From: Heliopora coerulea
Lineage: Eukaryota > Cnidaria > Anthozoa > Scleralcyonacea > Helioporidae
DNA: 64,000 nt
Assembly (NCBI GenBank): GCA_030142905.1
Contig: JASJOG010000116.1
Location: 945,001 to 1,009,000 of the forward strand
Reading direction: 5' to 3'
Numbering within the stretch: the first letter of the stretch is position 1; each line of letters starts with the position of its first letter. Under the pieces are notes generated by a model that was given only the letters and a program-made list of their open reading frames with translations, did not search any database and was not told where the DNA came from. Position numbers and translations under genes: made by a program. Shown piece by piece: positions 57,985-64,000 of this stretch.

Positions 57985-60900
57985 ATGCTTTTATTATTGA
58001 CTGTTGGAATATGTGCAGTGGCGTTTGTGCTTCTTCTTAAAGCCATAGAAGTTGATTTTACGCTGAAGTTCTACCAGTTGTTTGGCAAAAAAGCGAACGA
58101 TTTGTGTGGCAAAGTTGTTTGGATAACCGGTGCTTCAAGTGGTATTGGAGAGAGTCTAGCCTACGAGCTTGCCGCTTTGGGATGTAAGCTAGTTCTTTCT
58201 GCAAGAAGACAAGAGGAATTAGAAAGAGTAAAGGCTAAATGTTGTGGTAAGAGCGAGATAATGTGATTAATGAAACGTAATGAAAATTGAAAATATTGAA
58301 AATTCATAAACATTCCAATTTGTACAAGATACTTTAACTGATGTGTAGTTTATGAATAATTACAGAGCTTGCAGGAGGGAAAGTGAAGGATTTCAACAGG
58401 GCTATCGACATCCTTGTTCTTGCTCTTGATGTGACAAAATTTGACACTCACGGAGATGCTATGAAAAGTGTTCTTGATCATTTTGGCCAGGTAATCATCT
58501 AAGCATATATTTTAAATATCTTATATTCCCTCTTTTGCAGAATTTAAAATCCATCCAGGTGAGTGAAGCTAATTTTTAAGACTGTGAAATACCTTGTTGG
58601 TAGTAAAAGGAGACTTGGAGACCTTTTTGTGAGAAAATACTAGTTTGTACTGTGAGTCTACCAATGTTTCAGGGGCCATTCCCCCCTCCCTAACCTTTAT
58701 ATCTCAGACAAAAGGGAGTGTGGGGACTTCAACCACTCAAACTTTCTTCTTGAAGGTCACTTTAAAAAGTATAAAGAATTTTGTTTGAGCTCAATAATTT
58801 TATTTTCACTGTTCTCCAGCAACAATTGATTGTTAGTCCCCACATGAAATCTTGCATTACCACCCTATTACAAATTTAATAAATTATTCAAGTTAATAAT
58901 TAGAGTTACTGGAATGTACCCCTTCAAGCTCCCTCTTTCTAAATCTTTAATTAACCCCCCTACTTGTTATTTTCATCCAAAATGTAGGTTGATATTTTGG
59001 TCAACAATAGTGGACGATCCCAGCGTGGCCTTGCTGTTAATACAGATCTGAAGGTAGACCAAGGCATGTTTGAATTAAATGTCATTGGTACAATTTCCAT
59101 GACCAAGGTTGTCCTGCATCACATGATTGAAAGAAGAAAAGGACATATTGTTGTAGTAAGCAGTCTTGCTGGAAAAATTGGTAAGTAAAGATGAAAATTA
59201 GTACAACTGTGTTAAGTAAGTTTCACATATCTTTTCCTACCAATGTCATTTTAGTGCAAATTTAAAGATAACAATAAACAGGTAGAAAAATAAACAGTTT
59301 AACACTCAGAAATATACTTTACTATGGACACAATGGCTGGCAGCTTCCTCCCTGGGTTTGACAATTTTGCACTTGCATTGGATATTTTAATAGATTTAGG
59401 TTTTAATTTCTAGGAATTCCATTGTCTTCAACATATTCTGCAACAAAGTTTGCTCTTCAGGTAAAAACATATTTTTGACTAATCAAAAAGATCAACAGTT
59501 AACCCATTCAGAGATAAGTAATTATGCACTTTAGAATTTTATTCTGGGTAATGCCAAACAATATTATTCAGCAAAGTGGTTTGCTAGCTCCTTAATGGGT
59601 TAAAGAATCACACTCATTTCTATCTAAATTAAACATCCACAATCTGCCTGGTCAAATCAGTCATTGTTAAAGTTAAACATTCCTATTCAGAATGGGAGGC
59701 CAATGTGACCCCACCAAGTCAGTTTTGCTTTTTTCTTTTACTGGTAGACAATTAATGCTTTTAAATTAAAATTTGATGAATTTCCTTAAAATCTAATAGG
59801 GCATTAAATTGATTGGCAAAGATTGCAGCAGAAATAATGATATAATTGCAAAACAATTTGTATGACATCATTTATGAATTTTGAAAATTAATCAAAATGG
59901 GAACCCTTTAGACTTCCATTCTTGCTAACATCAAGTGATGGTATTCAGCAGAGTAGGGTGCCTGCCCCTTCATAGATCAATATACCCTTTTGAACTGTAC
60001 CATACACAAACACAACACATGCCAAATTTCTTTGTGAAATTAGAGAAGGCAATTGAGTAATTGTCAAAGGACATTCCATGGCTATCTATATAGAAGGAGC
60101 TATATCAATGTTATATTATGTCCCTGTGAAGTCTGAAAGAGTAAAGGGGACCACAATGGGCTAAGAGAGCCCATTGTGATAAAAATAAAAAACTCAGTTT
60201 TATTCAAGTTAGGCCAAGTTTGTATGAATAGAGTCATTGGTGTTTGTTATGTGTATGTTTAGGGACAGTGCATTTTTGGCATTTAGGGATTTTTTGATAG
60301 TCTACGTTGTGAAGTGTTTGACAAAGGCATTTCAGTCACAATGGTCTGCCCTGGTCCTGTAAAGTCAGCTATAGTGGACAATGCTTTCACTGAAAATGCA
60401 ACAAAGGTAAAACGCTATCAAAATAGTCAGTACTGTCACTGTAAATAAATTTCAAAGGAATTAACAAGAACTTCAGTAATCCCATTGTGCTCTCACTGGT
60501 AAAACTACAATATGTTTTTGCAGAGTTTTAAGGAGCTTGCAGTAAAAGAAAGTCATTCAAAACGCATGGACACTGGTAGATTTGTTAAGTTGATGACAGC
60601 AGCCATTGTCAATGAACTTGATGAAGTCTGGATCTCACCTCACCCAGTACTTTTTTACACTTATGGTGCACAATATTTGCCATCAATAACTAATTGGTAA
60701 GTTTATTGCCATCTTACCCTCATGGTTTAGATCAGAGATACCCAAACAGCAACTCACAAGTCACCTGCATTTATCATGCTCATTCCATCTGGCCCTTGAC
60801 TCACAGTTAAATGTGTAGCTTTTCGTACTTTGTTTTGAGATAGCATGTTGCATGTTTTACATAGGGATGTACTGTAAATAATAACCTCAGAGAAATCAAC

Positions 60901-61520
60901 TATAATAGTATCAATGCTATATAAGATGAGTTGCATCATGTTGCAAGGTTTGTTTTTATTTTATGAATGCATCAGTAGGTCAAAAGTTAAGCCCACTTCA
61001 GCTGAGGTGCTGGCAGTTTTGGCCTGCAAGAAAAAAAATATTTTTGATGTAGTTGTGATGAATTCTGCTGAAGTCTATCTTTAGAGTAAACCCAGACTAG
61101 TAAACTATCCAAGCTAAGTTTTACACAAAACTAAGACAGCTGAAACCATTCTATGTTTGCAATTACTTCAAGTGAGCCCAAACAATTTTGGCACCAGTCA
61201 GTATTCTGTGAAATCTTAAAAATGGAACTGGTAATCATAAAAGTACCTAAAAAGCTTCTGAATTTTCAGTCTCTTACCTCAGTTTGGTATTTTTACTTGA
61301 TCTCTAAATTATTCCACACCATGTAATATAATAAATTTGTAATGTAACTTCAGGATAATGAAAAGAATTGCTATCAAAGTATTACAGAAGATGAGGCAAG
61401 ATGAAGGTAACTACTTAAATATTTCCTTCTTTTGCATTTTATGGCAGTGCTTTCAGGGTTGTGTAGTCCATTTCCTGAGATTTTTTTTTTTTTTTTCCAG
61501 AAGCAAGGAAAGATGAGTAG
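57985..61520 (+). CDS. DHRS7: DHRS7-like short-chain dehydrogenase/reductase
   Basis: Eight exons (57985-58246, 58366-58490, 58988-59180, 59414-59460, 60287-60406, 60524-60696, 61354-61406, 61501-61520) sum to 993 nt, 330 residues (human DHRS7 339). Residues 1-20 are a hydrophobic anchor, placing it in the endoplasmic reticulum membrane by analogy. The Rossmann nucleotide motif TGASSGIG is at 48-55, NNSG at 135-138, catalytic Ser near 188 and the YSATK motif at 201-205, so all catalytic residues are present. The family uses NADP(H) and reduces carbonyls on retinoids and steroids; the substrate here is unknown. Family-specific matches include WITGASSGIGE, HHMIERRKGHIV and a DEVWIS segment. DHRS7B is the nearest alternative name. 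Confidence 0.9.
59499..59603. repeat. Short TTAACCCATT-bounded foldback repeat
   Basis: TTAACCCATT at 59499-59508 is the exact inverse of AATGGGTTAA at 59594-59603. The interior contains ATTTTATTCTGGGTAATGCC, similar to a stretch near 55990-56090. It lies in DHRS7 intron 4 and has no coding capacity. Confidence 0.5.
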
Positions 61521-61910
61521 ATATCTTTAGATGGATTAAAGATACAAGTTTATTTCACTCATACTGTAGAATTACAGTGACTGACACAGGAGAAATTTAC
61601 AATAATAAGAATAATTATACTATTAACCTTGTTTGAGTGGTTTATTCATCTGTCAATGTTAGTTTAACATTTGTGAGCAAAAGAATTAAAAGAACAATTT
61701 CATAACATTTCAGGCAAAGTGGAGTTGTTAGTGTTTGTTAATGAATGTAGTGCACAACCATGTTTAGAAATGTGCTTTTGTAAAAGAAGTGCTGTTTTAT
61801 TATTTAAACTCATGTATAAAAGTGCCTAAGGTTTTGTCAGTGTACCCAGTAGCTTGCTAATGTTTTCTTGCCAATACAGTTTAGTAATTTTAGACTTCAT
61901 GTTATAAAAA
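61521..61910. other. Convergent 3' flanks
   Basis: The 390 bases between the stop codons of DHRS7 (plus) and the unrecognised minus-strand gene. An AATAAA for the minus gene lies at 61796-61801; ATTAAA near 61535 may serve DHRS7. Confidence 0.45.
61796..61801 (-). terminator. AATAAA poly(A) signal of the minus-strand gene
   Basis: Minus-strand AATAAA about 110 nt past the stop codon at 61911-61913. Confidence 0.5.

Positions 61911-64000
<2,090 letters not shown>

Overview
The window is nuclear DNA from an animal. It is AT-rich, every multi-exon gene uses GT-AG introns, and exon phases add up cleanly across long gene models. The gene set fits a marine invertebrate, most probably an anthozoan cnidarian such as a coral or sea anemone. 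It includes an invertebrate-type chitin-deacetylase-like protein, a somatomedin-B seven-helix receptor, a tubulin polyglutamylase with vertebrate-like exon content, and Penelope, pogo/Tigger and tRNA-SINE relics. The organism call is inference; no species marker is visible.

Layout. (1) 379-2396, minus: a complete three-exon chitin-deacetylase-like secreted protein. (2) 3695-25460, plus: a TTLL5-type tubulin glutamylase in 30 exons. Intron 1 carries a deleted pogo/Tigger transposon (5096-5914). Intron 24 carries a complete intronless receptor gene (17026-19797). (3) 26964-42872, minus: a 19-exon secreted ADAMTS-like matrix protein with signal peptide, papilin cassette, seven TSP1 repeats, a Thr-rich linker, two Ig domains and a PLAC domain. 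Its introns hold a hAT-like MITE and a foldback. It converges on TTLL5. (4) 42873-50516: gene-poor, with one orphan 192-codon ORF and a truncated Penelope-like retroelement bearing a hammerhead-ribozyme-like motif and 69-bp inverted flanks. (5) 50517-61520, plus: three housekeeping genes head to tail, namely mitochondrial intermediate peptidase (MIPEP), the DNA-protein crosslink protease SPRTN and a DHRS7-type short-chain dehydrogenase. (6) 61911-64000, minus: the 3' end of an unrecognised gene that leaves the window and converges on DHRS7.

The genes do not form one pathway. Gene models were built by hand by matching splice sites, reading phase and remembered family sequence. For each complete gene the exon lengths sum to a multiple of three, which is strong internal support. 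No searches were run.
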